From: Micromonospora sp. NBC_01796
Lineage (GTDB): Bacteria > Actinomycetota > Actinomycetes > Mycobacteriales > Micromonosporaceae
Direction: 5' to 3'
DNA length: 64,000 nt
Assembly (NCBI RefSeq): GCF_035917455.1
Contig: NZ_CP109078.1
Span: forward strand, 2,418,001 to 2,482,000
This document shows positions 17,541 through 28,771 of this stretch, piece by piece. Position 1 is the stretch's first letter. Each line of letters starts with the position of its first letter. The notes under the pieces were generated by a model that was not told the origin of the DNA, made no database searches, and saw only the letters and a program-made list of their open reading frames with translations. A program made the position numbers and the translations under genes.

Positions 17541-17927
17541 ATGAATTTCCTGACCGGGCTGCTGATCCGCCTCGCCACCACCGCGTTCGCGTTCTGGCTG
17601 GCGACGCTGTTCATTCCGGGCATCACCCTGGGTACGGACTCGATCGGCGAAGCGGTCCTCACCCTGCTCCTGGTGGCCGTGATCTTCGGGGTCGTGAACG
17701 GGGTGCTCCAGCCCGTCATCAAGACCCTGGGCTGCGGGTTCTACCTGCTCACCCTGGGTCTGATCGCGATCGTGGTGAACGGGCTGCTGTTCCTGTTGAC
17801 GAGTTGGATCGCGGGTCAGTTGGACCTGCCGTTCTCGGTCGACGGGTTCTGGCCGTCCGCCGTACTCGGTGCGCTGTTCGTGAGCGTGGTGACCTGGGTG
17901 CTCGGGATGGTGACCAACCGGGACTGA
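17541..17927 (+). CDS. Phage holin superfamily IV-like membrane protein
   Basis: 128-residue integral membrane protein of the PF04020 group (annotated as phage holin family IV/YvlD-like). Four hydrophobic helices are seen at about 4-27, 35-58, 62-88 and 103-123, with LGCGFYLLTLGLIAIVVNG as the family core. Members are common chromosomal genes without phage context, and the holin name should not be read as function. A CACGAT box 7 nt before the ATG suggests little or no leader. Confidence 0.85.
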   Translation: MNFLTGLLIRLATTAFAFWLATLFIPGITLGTDSIGEAVLTLLLVAVIFGVVNGVLQPVIKTLGCGFYLLTLGLIAIVVNGLLFLLTSWIAGQLDLPFSVDGFWPSAVLGALFVSVVTWVLGMVTNRD

Positions 17928-17987
17928 GACGCCCCCACCGGTCCAGAGTTCGGGAATTGGCCTGGCGCGGACCACCGGTGGTGGCGA

Positions 17988-17993
17988 TACGGT
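17988..17993 (+). promoter_or_regulatory. -10 element of a leaderless promoter (GNAT)
   Basis: TACGGT followed by 6 nt and GTG at 18000. No Shine-Dalgarno sequence. The same arrangement recurs before rarD. Confidence 0.55.
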
Positions 17994-17999
17994 CTGCCC

Positions 18000-18530
18000 G
18001 TGTTGACCATCACCCGCAGCGACGGTTACGAAATCTCCACCGATCCCGACCGGCTCGACCTGGACCGGGTGCACCGGTGGCTGTCGACCGAGTCCTACTG
18101 GGCGTTGGGCCGGCCGTACGAGGTCACGGCTCGGGCCGTCGCCGGCTCGATGGTGTTCGGGGTCTACCGGCCGGGTGACGGGGTCCAGGTGGCGTTCGGC
18201 CGGATGATCACGGACGGTGCGACCTTCGCCTGGCTCGCCGACGTGTTCGTGGACCCGGAGCAGCGGGGGCGCGGGCTCGGCGGCTGGTTGGCCGAGACCG
18301 CGCGGGACGAGGCGACGAAGCTCGACGTGCACCGGATCATGCTCGTCACCGTCGATGCGCACGACGTGTACGCGAGGATCGGCTTCACCCCGCCGGCCAC
18401 GCCGCACATGCTGATGGAACTGATCCGGCCGCGTCCGGTGGACGGGCTGCCGGGGTCCACAGCGGATCTGGTGACGCCGGTCACCGATAAGGAGAGGACT
18501 GCGGGTTCACCCCTTACGGTGAGGGAGTGA
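18000..18530 (+). CDS. GNAT-family N-acetyltransferase
   Basis: 176-residue acetyltransferase. The acetyl-CoA binding motif A is VDPEQRGRGLGGWLAET (Q/RxxGxG/A) in the middle, preceded by FAWLADVFV and followed by LVTVDAHDVYARIGF. The N-terminal part matches the subgroup with LSTESYWALGRP often annotated as a small-molecule acetyltransferase. The substrate is unknown. Its 3' end overlaps the rarD start by 4 bp, although rarD also seems to have its own promoter. Confidence 0.88.
   Translation: MLTITRSDGYEISTDPDRLDLDRVHRWLSTESYWALGRPYEVTARAVAGSMVFGVYRPGDGVQVAFGRMITDGATFAWLADVFVDPEQRGRGLGGWLAETARDEATKLDVHRIMLVTVDAHDVYARIGFTPPATPHMLMELIRPRPVDGLPGSTADLVTPVTDKERTAGSPLTVRE
18515..18520 (+). promoter_or_regulatory. 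-10 element inside GNAT gene, for rarD
   Basis: TACGGT, 6 nt, GTG at 18527: the same box and spacing as for the GNAT gene itself, placed within the last codons of that gene. It suggests a leaderless rarD transcript independent of the GNAT one. Confidence 0.45.
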
Positions 18531-19447
18531 GCCAGCTCCGCCTCGGCTATGTCTTCGGACTCAGCGCGTACGTCCTCTGGGGTTTCTTCCCCTTCTACAT
18601 CAAGCTGCTCCGGCCGTCCGGGCCGGTGGAGATCCTGGCCCACCGGGTGATCTGGTCGGTGGTGTTCGTCGCGCTGGTCCTGGCCGTCACCCGGCACTGG
18701 GCGTTCCTGCGCCGGTTGGTCCGGCAGCCCCGGCTGCTGGCCGGGATCGCCGCCGCCGCCGCGCTGATCGCGATCAACTGGGGCACCTACATCTACGGGG
18801 TGAACTCCGACCGGGTGGTGGAGACCGCGCTCGGCTACTTCATCAACCCGCTGGTGGTGGTCCTGCTCGGCGTCACCGTGCTGAGCGAGCGGCTCCGTAC
18901 GGTGCAGTGGACCGCCCTCGGCATCGGCGGCCTGGCCGTGGTGGTCCTCGCGATCGACTACGGTCAGCCGCCGTACATCGCGCTGACCCTGGCCCTCAGC
19001 TTCGGCGGCTACAGCCTGCTGAAGAAGCGGCTCGGCCTGCCCGCCGCCGAGGGACTGTTCGTCGAGTCCGCGCTGCTGGCGCTCCCCGCCCTCGGTTACC
19101 TCGGCTGGCTCACCTGGCACTCCGGGTCGAGCTTCGGCAACGGCTCGACCGGACACACCCTGCTGCTGGTGTTCGCCGGTGCGGCCACCGCCATCCCGCT
19201 GCTGCTGTTCGCCGGTGCCGCGAACCGGCTGCCGCTGACCAGCCTGGGCGTGCTCCAGTACACCGCGCCGATCCTGCAACTGGGCCTGGGCGTACTGGTC
19301 TTCCACGAACCGATGCCGCCGGCCCGGCTGGCCGGCTTCGCCCTGGTCTGGCTGGCACTGATCGTCTTCACCGTCGACGCGGTCCGCAACGCCCGCCGCC
19401 CCGCCCGGTCCGCCGCCCCGGTCACCCCGGTCGCCGAACCGGTCTAG
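18527..19447 (+). CDS. rarD: EamA-family transporter RarD
   Basis: 306-residue permease of the drug/metabolite transporter superfamily, RarD subgroup. About ten transmembrane helices, with the signature start LGYVFGLSAYVLWGFFPFYI, WGTYIYGVNSDRVVETALGY after helix 3 and a second EamA repeat ending LGVLVFHEPMPPARLAGF. RarD was named for chloramphenicol sensitivity, but its physiological substrate is unsettled. It ends 55 bp from the convergent metH with a strong hairpin between them. Confidence 0.93.
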   Translation: MSQLRLGYVFGLSAYVLWGFFPFYIKLLRPSGPVEILAHRVIWSVVFVALVLAVTRHWAFLRRLVRQPRLLAGIAAAAALIAINWGTYIYGVNSDRVVETALGYFINPLVVVLLGVTVLSERLRTVQWTALGIGGLAVVVLAIDYGQPPYIALTLALSFGGYSLLKKRLGLPAAEGLFVESALLALPALGYLGWLTWHSGSSFGNGSTGHTLLLVFAGAATAIPLLLFAGAANRLPLTSLGVLQYTAPILQLGLGVLVFHEPMPPARLAGFALVWLALIVFTVDAVRNARRPARSAAPVTPVAEPV

Positions 19448-19454
19448 CCGTCGT

Positions 19455-19488
19455 CCCGTGGACCCGGATTCCCATCCGGATCCACGGG
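19455..19488. terminator. Bidirectional hairpin between rarD and metH
   Basis: 15-bp stem with one mismatch (19455-19469 with 19474-19488) and a 4-nt loop, centred between the two convergent stops. Confidence 0.7.
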
Positions 19489-19502
19489 CAGCCCGGCCGG
19501 GC

Positions 19503-23162
<3,660 letters not shown>

Positions 23163-23168
23163 AGGCCA

Positions 23169-23188
23169 CCTCCGCTGTTCAACGGAGG
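23169..23188 (-). promoter_or_regulatory. RBS-sequestering hairpin of the metH riboswitch
   Basis: CCTCCG (23183-23188, minus strand) can pair with CGGAGG (23169-23174), which contains the ribosome binding site. Its first three bases are also the end of riboswitch stem P1, so the two pairings exclude each other. Confidence 0.7.
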
Positions 23189-23262
23189 CGCCCTTGCAGT
23201 CTGCGGTGAAGATCCGGGTCGAGCGTGGCGGGCGTCTTCGCCCGTTGCAGCGCCTCTCGACC
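23183..23262 (-). promoter_or_regulatory. S-adenosylhomocysteine (SAH) riboswitch
   Basis: Minus-strand leader of metH. The conserved SAH-riboswitch core AGGCGCTGCAACGGGC is present, then GCCCGCCACGCTCG. Pairings: P1 AGGCGC (23250-23255) with GCGCCT (23186-23191); P2 CGGGCG (23239-23244) with CGCCCG (23229-23234) over loop AAGA; pseudoknot GGTCGAG (23256-23262) with CTCGACC (23217-23223). This matches the known LL-type pseudoknot. Ligand binding would hold P1 and release the ribosome binding site, giving an ON switch, sensible for a gene that clears homocysteine derived from SAH. Confidence 0.85.
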
Positions 23263-23272
23263 TGAGAGATCC

Positions 23273-23278
23273 AGGGTA
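23273..23278 (-). promoter_or_regulatory. -10 element of metH promoter
   Basis: TACCCT on the minus strand, 10 bp before the riboswitch begins, so the aptamer would start near +1. The -35 region is weak. Confidence 0.4.
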
Positions 23279-23349
23279 CGGGATGCAACGCCGGGACGCC
23301 GAAACTCGGCATTCCGTGGGACGGCGGATTCGGCGGAGGGTGGAACGGT

Positions 23350-24093
23350 TCAGCGGACGTCGTAGCCGAGCAGCGGGGTGCCGTTGGAGCGGAGGACCTC
23401 CAGCCGGACCAGGTCCATGCCGGAGAACCGGGTCGCCCCGGTGAAGGTGACCTCCTCGCCGGGGGCGGCCAGCCAGGATCCGACCTGCTCGGCGGCACCG
23501 TCCGGCCCGTACGCGACCAGGCGGTAGGTGTAGGTCCTCGGGTGGGTGCCGCTGCTGACGTACTCGCAGCGCATGATCACCTCGGTACCCCATCTGGTGC
23601 CGTTGAGTCCGATCTCGGCGCGTACCGGCACGGCGCCGGCCACCGGTTCCATCGCGACCATCCGTACCTGGACGTCGGTGGTGGTCGGGGTGGCGCTGGG
23701 CGGGGCGGCGGCGGGGGTCCCCGGATCGCCGCCGAGGAGCCGGTCCGTACCGAGCCCGAGCACGACCGCCAGGCAGGCGGCGGCGAGCACGGTGCCGGCG
23801 TACCGGGCGCGGGTGACCCGGCGTTGGCGGCGTTGCGCCGTCCGGGCGGCCGTCAGCAGCTCGGGCAGTCGGGACTCGACGGTCGGCGACGGCGCGGTGA
23901 TCAGCGCCAACCCGTCGGCGTCCAGCCGGCTCAGCAGCCCCGGCAGGGCCGCGATCTCGGCGACCGCCTGCCGGCAGGACGGGCAGCTCGCGAGATGACG
24001 TTCGTACGCGGCGCGGTCGGCCGGAGCGAGCGCACCCAGCACGTACGCGCCGTCGTCGAAGGCGAAGTCACACCGCTCGTCGGGCTCGCTCAT
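23350..24093 (-). CDS. Anti-sigma factor with zinc-finger (ZAS) domain
   Basis: 247-residue membrane anti-sigma factor. The cytosolic N-terminus has the ZAS motif H33-x3-C37-x2-C40 ([10 protein letters not shown]). A transmembrane helix spans about 98-116, and an extracytoplasmic sensor domain of about 120 residues follows a Thr/Pro linker. Its ATG directly follows the TAG of the sigma gene (TAGATG), giving coupled synthesis. It should hold the ECF sigma at the membrane until a signal arrives; the signal is unknown. Confidence 0.9.
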   Translation of the reverse strand: MSEPDERCDFAFDDGAYVLGALAPADRAAYERHLASCPSCRQAVAEIAALPGLLSRLDADGLALITAPSPTVESRLPELLTAARTAQRRQRRVTRARYAGTVLAAACLAVVLGLGTDRLLGGDPGTPAAAPPSATPTTTDVQVRMVAMEPVAGAVPVRAEIGLNGTRWGTEVIMRCEYVSSGTHPRTYTYRLVAYGPDGAAEQVGSWLAAPGEEVTFTGATRFSGMDLVRLEVLRSNGTPLLGYDVR

Positions 24094-24609
24094 CTATTGG
24101 GTCACCCCCATCTCCGCCAGCACCAACCGTAGGGATCGCAACGCGTAGTGCGTCCGCGACTTCACCGTGCCCGGCGGTACGCCCAGCCGCGCCGCCGCCT
24201 CGGCAACCGACCGCCCCTGGTAGAAGCACTCCACCAGCACCTCGCGGTGGGTGGAGGAGAGCCGGGCGAGGGCCTCGGCCACCATCCACGCCTCCACCGC
24301 CCGGTCCGCCTCGTCGGTCAACTGCGGCGGCTCGGGCAACTCGTCGGTGATCACCTCACCGATCCGGGACGTACGCCGCCGCCAGGCGTCGATCGCCAGG
24401 TTGCGGGCGGTGGTGAACAGCCAGGCCCGGACCGAGCCGCGCGCCGGATCCAGCGCCTCCGGATGGCGCCAGGCCCGCAGCAGGGTCTCCTGAACCAGGT
24501 CCTCCGCCCGCTGGCGGTCGCCGTTGACCAGGCGCAGGGAGTGCGCGAAGAGCGCCTCGGCGTGCTCGTCGTGCAGCGCGCGCAGGAGTTCGGCGTCCCG
24601 GTCGCTGAT
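24094..24609 (-). CDS. ECF sigma factor with apparent ATC start codon
   Basis: 171-residue ECF sigma-70 factor: region 2 contains GDRQRAEDLVQETLLRAWRH and WLFTTARNLAIDAWRRR, region 4 contains LSSTHREVLVECFYQGRS and VPPGTVKSRTHYALRSL. The frame is intact from an upstream stop near 24739, yet has no ATG, GTG or TTG before GTG 24354, which would delete region 2. A strong Shine-Dalgarno GAGGAGG (24615-24621) stands 5 nt before ATC 24607-24609, after which the protein reads SDRDAELLRALHDEHAE, a normal family start. I therefore call ATC as start; a base error or recent mutation from ATG is the alternative. It is followed directly by its anti-sigma gene. Confidence 0.8.
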   Translation of the reverse strand: MSDRDAELLRALHDEHAEALFAHSLRLVNGDRQRAEDLVQETLLRAWRHPEALDPARGSVRAWLFTTARNLAIDAWRRRTSRIGEVITDELPEPPQLTDEADRAVEAWMVAEALARLSSTHREVLVECFYQGRSVAEAAARLGVPPGTVKSRTHYALRSLRLVLAEMGVTQ

Positions 24610-24614
24610 GGCAA

Positions 24615-24621
24615 CCTCCTC
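24615..24621 (-). promoter_or_regulatory. Ribosome binding site before an ATC codon
   Basis: GAGGAGG with a 5-nt spacer to ATC at 24607-24609. It decides the start of the ECF sigma gene because no usual start codon exists nearby in frame. Confidence 0.6.
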
Positions 24622-24736
24622 GGTGCCGCACCCGGCGCCGGCGCTCCCGACACCCTTGCGAACTGTTCCACGTAATCCACGGGCGATCGGTTCACCCGCC
24701 CTGCCGGTGATCCACCCGTCCCCCCTCGGCGCACTT

Positions 24737-24791
24737 GTTCATGTGGGGTTCACCACAGCGCTGACAGGCGCTCACAGCGCACTCCTAGCGT
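24737..24791 (+). promoter_or_regulatory. PHO-box-like repeats and promoter of phoX
   Basis: GTTCA at 24737 and 24748 and GCTCA at 24770 lie at 11-bp multiples, with a degenerate unit between, as in Streptomyces PhoP-binding PHO boxes. A -10 box TAGCGT (24786-24791) follows, so bound PhoP would cover the -35 region. The rest of the 302-bp gap between the sigma gene and phoX (24610-24911) shows only a ribosome binding site GGAGG near 24900. Confidence 0.6.
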
Positions 24792-24911
24792 GCGGCTCAC
24801 CCACCCACGCGCTTGTCACCGGGTGCGGCCAGCACTTTTACGTGTAAATGCCTTGATCGCTGACAAAGTGCCCCACCCGATCGTCTGATCCAGCCAAGGA
24901 GGCCATCCCAC

Positions 24912-27044
24912 ATGAGCGACCGTCCCCGGCTGCTCCCCCTGCTCGGCCAGACCGGCCCCCACGGTGGCCGCGACGCAATGACCTGCCTGTACCGCTGCGG
25001 CAACGCCTGCGACCACCCGGTACCGAACGAGTCGGACAACGAATACTTCGGTGACGTGGTCAAGGCCGAGGTCACCCGGCGCGGTGTGGTCCGGGCCGGC
25101 GCGGTCGGTGCCCTGGTGCTCGGCTTCGGCGGTGCCGCCGCCGGTGCGCTGGCCGGCGCGGCTCCCGCCCTCGCCGCCCCGGGCGGAACCCCGGCCCTGC
25201 CGGACGTCGAGTCGTTCACCGCCCGCAAGCCCCCGGCCGGCAACGGCGCACTGACCTTCAAGGCGATCCCGCCGAACAAGCTCGACACCCTGGTGGTCCC
25301 GAACGGGTACGACCACGCCGTGGTGGCCCGCTGGGGCGACCCGGTCGTGCCGGACGCGCCCGAGTTGGACGTCCACCACCAGACCGCGGCCCGGCAGTCG
25401 AAGCAGTTCGGTTACAACAACGACTTCGTCGCCGTCCTGCCGCTGGACAACAAGGGCAACCGGGCGCTGCTCGTGGTCAACCACGAGTACACCAACGAGG
25501 AGCTGATGTTCCCGGGCTTCACCTCGCTGGACGCGCTCACGGTCGAGCAGGTCCGGGCCACCATCGCCGCGCACGGTCTGTCCGTGGTGGAGTTGGAGCG
25601 GGTCGACGGCACCGGCGAGTGGAAGCTGGTCCGCAGCGGCAAGCGGCCGTACAACCAGCGGATCACCGCCCTGAACACCCGGTTCGACTTCACCGGCCCG
25701 GCCGCCGGCTCGGCCTGGTTGAAGACCGCGGCGGACCCGCGCGGCAAGGTCGCCATCGGTACGCTCAACAACTGCGCCGGTGGGGTCACCCCGTGGGGCA
25801 CCGTGCTCTCCGGCGAGGAGAACTTCAACCAGTACTTCGTCGGCGGCGACGGTGCGCCCGAGGCGCTCAAGCCGAAGCTGGCCCGGTACGGCATCCCGGT
25901 CACCGAGCGCTACCCGAGCGGCAGCCGCAAGTGGGACCGCGCCGACGAGCGCTTCGACCTGGCCAAGCACCCCAACGAGGCGCACCGGTTCGGCTGGGTG
26001 GTCGAGGTGGACCCGCTCGACCCGGAGGCGAAGCCGCGCAAGCACACCGCGCTCGGCCGGCTCAAGCACGAGGGCGCGAACGTCATCATCGCCAAGTCCG
26101 GCCACGTGGTCGCGTACATGGGTGACGACGAGCGGTTCGACTACATGTACAAGTTCGTCTCCGACAAGAAGTACATCAAGGGCAACTCCTGGACCGCCCG
26201 GCAGCACAACCTGACCCTGCTGGAGTCCGGCACCCTGTACGTCGCCAAGCTCGACTACACCAGCGCCGACGAGATCGACGGTTCGGGCAAGCTCCCGACC
26301 GACGGCGCGTTCAACGGCCGGGGCCGGTGGATCAAGCTCGTCCGGGGCAACACCTCGTACGTGCCCGGCATGACCGCCGCGGACGTACTGACGTTCACCC
26401 GGCTCGCCGGTGACGCGGTCGGTGCGACCAAGATGGACCGGCCGGAGGACGTCGAGCCGTCGCAGGTCACCGGCAAGATCTACGTCGCGTTGACCAACAA
26501 CACCAACCGGGGTGTTGGCACGAACCCCAAGGTCGACGAGGCGAACCCGCGCAACGCCAACAAGCACGGGCAGATCCTGGAGATCGTCGAGGACAAGGGC
26601 GACCACACCGGCGAGAACTTCGCCTGGTCGCTGCCGATCGTCTGTGGGGACCCGACCGACCCGTCGACCTTCTTCGCCGGGTACGACAAGACCAAGGTCT
26701 CGCCGATCTCCTGCCCGGACAACGTGGCCTTCGACGGCGCGGGCAACCTCTGGATCTCCACCGACGGCAACGCGCTGGGCAGCAACGACGGCCTCTTCGC
26801 CACCCCGATCGAGGGTCCGGAGAAGGGTCACCTGAAGCAGTTCCTGACCGTACCGATCGGTGCCGAGACCTGCGGCCCGTTCATCAGCACCGACAACCGC
26901 TCGGTCTTCGTCGCCGTACAGCACCCGGGCGAGATCAGCGGGGCCTCGATCGAGAAGCCGGCGTCGAACTGGCCGGACGGCGACTTCGCCAAGCCGGGTG
27001 TGGTCGTCACCTGGCGCCTGGACGGCGGCCCGGTGGGAAGCTGA
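24912..27044 (+). CDS. phoX: PhoX-type alkaline phosphatase, Tat-exported
   Basis: 710-residue PhoX (DUF839) phosphatase, a Ca/Fe-dependent periplasmic or secreted phosphomonoesterase. A twin-arginine signal, VTRRGVVRAGAVGALVLGF, starts about residue 54 after an unusually long N-region containing Cys and His, and ends at ALA-A. Family blocks include VVNHEYTNEELMFPG, NNCAGGVTPWGTVLSGEENF, DRPEDVEPS and FISTDNRSVFVAVQHPGE. ATG 24912 follows AAGGAGG. PHO-box-like repeats upstream point to PhoR-PhoP control in phosphate starvation. A hairpin ends the transcript. Confidence 0.93.
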   Translation: MSDRPRLLPLLGQTGPHGGRDAMTCLYRCGNACDHPVPNESDNEYFGDVVKAEVTRRGVVRAGAVGALVLGFGGAAAGALAGAAPALAAPGGTPALPDVESFTARKPPAGNGALTFKAIPPNKLDTLVVPNGYDHAVVARWGDPVVPDAPELDVHHQTAARQSKQFGYNNDFVAVLPLDNKGNRALLVVNHEYTNEELMFPGFTSLDALTVEQVRATIAAHGLSVVELERVDGTGEWKLVRSGKRPYNQRITALNTRFDFTGPAAGSAWLKTAADPRGKVAIGTLNNCAGGVTPWGTVLSGEENFNQYFVGGDGAPEALKPKLARYGIPVTERYPSGSRKWDRADERFDLAKHPNEAHRFGWVVEVDPLDPEAKPRKHTALGRLKHEGANVIIAKSGHVVAYMGDDERFDYMYKFVSDKKYIKGNSWTARQHNLTLLESGTLYVAKLDYTSADEIDGSGKLPTDGAFNGRGRWIKLVRGNTSYVPGMTAADVLTFTRLAGDAVGATKMDRPEDVEPSQVTGKIYVALTNNTNRGVGTNPKVDEANPRNANKHGQILEIVEDKGDHTGENFAWSLPIVCGDPTDPSTFFAGYDKTKVSPISCPDNVAFDGAGNLWISTDGNALGSNDGLFATPIEGPEKGHLKQFLTVPIGAETCGPFISTDNRSVFVAVQHPGEISGASIEKPASNWPDGDFAKPGVVVTWRLDGGPVGS

Positions 27045-27069
27045 TCCACCGGAAACTGATCTGACCGAC

Positions 27070-27105
27070 CCCGCCCGGACCGGCACACCGCCGGCTCCGG
27101 GCGGG
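27070..27105 (+). terminator. Terminator after phoX
   Basis: 10-bp stem CCCGCCCGGA/TCCGGGCGGG (27070-27079, 27096-27105) followed by TTCGTGTTCG, 25 bp after the phoX stop. Confidence 0.65.
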
Positions 27106-27217
27106 TTCGTGTTCGCGGTCGTCAGCGGCTTGTCTGCTCGGCGGACCGGCGCAGCAAAGTCAGGCCTTCGGCTTCGACGCACCAGGGCCTACCGTCGACC
27201 CCGAGGACCGCCCCCGG

Positions 27218-28000
27218 TCAGGTCTCGGTGGCGAGGCCGTCGGCGACCGCGCGGGCCACCGTCAGCAGCTTGGCCCGGACCACCCGCGCCGAGGTCATCA
27301 TCTCCGCCGCCGGCAGGGCGCAGGCCAGCACGACCCGGCGTTCCATGTCCTTGTCCGGGGTGACCAGCACTGCGGCACAGGCGACCCCCTGGCGGTACTG
27401 CCCCAGCTCCAGGTGCATCCCCCGCCGGTCACCGGCGGTCAGGTCGGCCTCGAAGGTGTCGGTCGCGGTCAGCGTCGCGGTGGTGAACGGGCGCATCCCG
27501 TACTCCCGGAGGTACCGGAAGCGCTGCTCGGGCGTGAGCGTGGCGAGCAGGGCCTTGCCGAGGGCGGTCGCGTGGGCACCCTCGTCGAAGCCGGGCACAA
27601 GATCCTCGAGGTACGGCGACCGTGGACCCTCCGCGACCGCGGTGATCGCCACCTGCCCGCCGACGAACCGGCCGAGGAAGTGGCTGTAACCGCTGTCCGA
27701 GGCGGCCCGACGCAGCGCCTCGCCGACCACCGGCGGCCCCCGGAACGCCGTCACCAGCTCCCGGTAGCGGTCGGCCACCTCCAGCCCGACGATGTACGTG
27801 CCGTCCTCGCGCCGGATCACGTAACCCTCGTACGCGAGCGTGCGCACCAGGTGGTAGGTGGTGGCCACGGTCAGCTCGCAGCGCCGCGCGATCTGCTTCA
27901 CGGTCAAGCCTTTGGGGGCACGTCCGACCGCTTCGAGGACACGTAGCGCACGCGACACGCTACGGATCAGGTCCGAAGGTTCCGCCAGAGGGTCGCGCAC
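27218..28000 (-). CDS. IclR-family transcriptional regulator
   Basis: 260-residue IclR regulator. The N-terminal winged HTH (about 10-70: SRALRVLEAVGRAPKGLTVK, then LTVATTYHLVRTL) is followed by the C-terminal effector domain with HATALGKALLATL and GVACAAVLV. Many members sense small organic acids, but no metabolic gene is adjacent, so the target is unknown. GTG 28000 is chosen for its spacing to GGAGG; another in-frame GTG at 28006 is possible. The upstream ATTACACCATATGAAAAAT stretch (28021-28039) is AT-rich and is likely its promoter. Confidence 0.9.
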   Translation of the reverse strand: MRDPLAEPSDLIRSVSRALRVLEAVGRAPKGLTVKQIARRCELTVATTYHLVRTLAYEGYVIRREDGTYIVGLEVADRYRELVTAFRGPPVVGEALRRAASDSGYSHFLGRFVGGQVAITAVAEGPRSPYLEDLVPGFDEGAHATALGKALLATLTPEQRFRYLREYGMRPFTTATLTATDTFEADLTAGDRRGMHLELGQYRQGVACAAVLVTPDKDMERRVVLACALPAAEMMTSARVVRAKLLTVARAVADGLATET

Positions 28001-28237
28001 AACCACCTCCGCCGCTGGGGATTACACCATATGAAAAATCCGCCGACTACGAAATGCCCGTTCGGATCGAGGATGCCAGATCTACGGCGACAGTGCGTGC
28101 AGCGACAGACACGGTAAGTCCCTCCGCTCGGCTTTCCCGAGCACTCCCGCACCGCCCGGAGGGCCCGTGTCCGGGGTCACGTCAACCCGCCGCAGCCCCG
28201 CCCGCGTTGTATCCCCGTACGGCGGGAGGGAGCAGGG

Positions 28238-28771
28238 ATGGGGACGGCCAAGGATCCGGCCGCCGCGCGGGACCAGGGCTTCCGGGACTTCTACCTCGCG
28301 CGCGGCGCACGTCTGCGCGGCACCGCCTACCTGCTGTGCGGCGACTGGCACCTGGCCGAGGACCTCGTACAGGCTTCCTTCACCAAGCTGTACCTGGCCT
28401 GGCCCAGGATCTACCGGTACGAGCACCTCGACCAGTACGCCCACCGCACCCTGCTGAACACCTTCTTCAGCGAACGACGCCGCTCCTGGCGACGGGAGGA
28501 CCCGGTACGGGAACTTCCCGTCACCCCGGCCACCGCCACCGGCGGGGACACCGAGGACCGGCTGGTACTGCTCGGAGCACTCGCCGGCCTGCCGGACCGG
28601 CAACGCGCCACCCTCGTCCTGCGCTTCTTCGAGGACATGTCGGTCGAGCAGACCGCCGACCTGCTCGGGATCTCCCCCGGCGCGGTCAAGACACACACGT
28701 CCCGGGCGCTGGCGACACTGCGTACCCGGCTGGGCTCGCTGGCCCTGGTGCCGACGGAGGAGAGCCGATGA
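28238..28771 (+). CDS. SigE-family ECF sigma factor
   Basis: 177-residue ECF sigma of the actinobacterial SigE-like subgroup: region 2 FRDFYLARGARLRGTAYLLC and DWHLAEDLVQASFTKLYLAW, region 4 LPDRQRATLVLRFFEDMS and ISPGAVKTHTSRAL. Start ATG 28238 follows GGGAGGGAG. The next gene overlaps by 4 bp and encodes a single-pass membrane protein, the usual arrangement for this subgroup, where that protein may be the anti-sigma. No zinc-finger anti-sigma is present. Confidence 0.92.
   Translation: MGTAKDPAAARDQGFRDFYLARGARLRGTAYLLCGDWHLAEDLVQASFTKLYLAWPRIYRYEHLDQYAHRTLLNTFFSERRRSWRREDPVRELPVTPATATGGDTEDRLVLLGALAGLPDRQRATLVLRFFEDMSVEQTADLLGISPGAVKTHTSRALATLRTRLGSLALVPTEESR

Noticed and set aside
17541-17927. 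Prophage marker (holin-like gene)
   Set aside because: No other phage gene, attachment site or integrase is nearby; this membrane-protein family is common in chromosomes.
24816-27182. A 788-codon minus-strand frame opposite phoX
   Set aside because: Antisense of a well-supported gene, and it would cross the PHO box and terminator; no domain seen.
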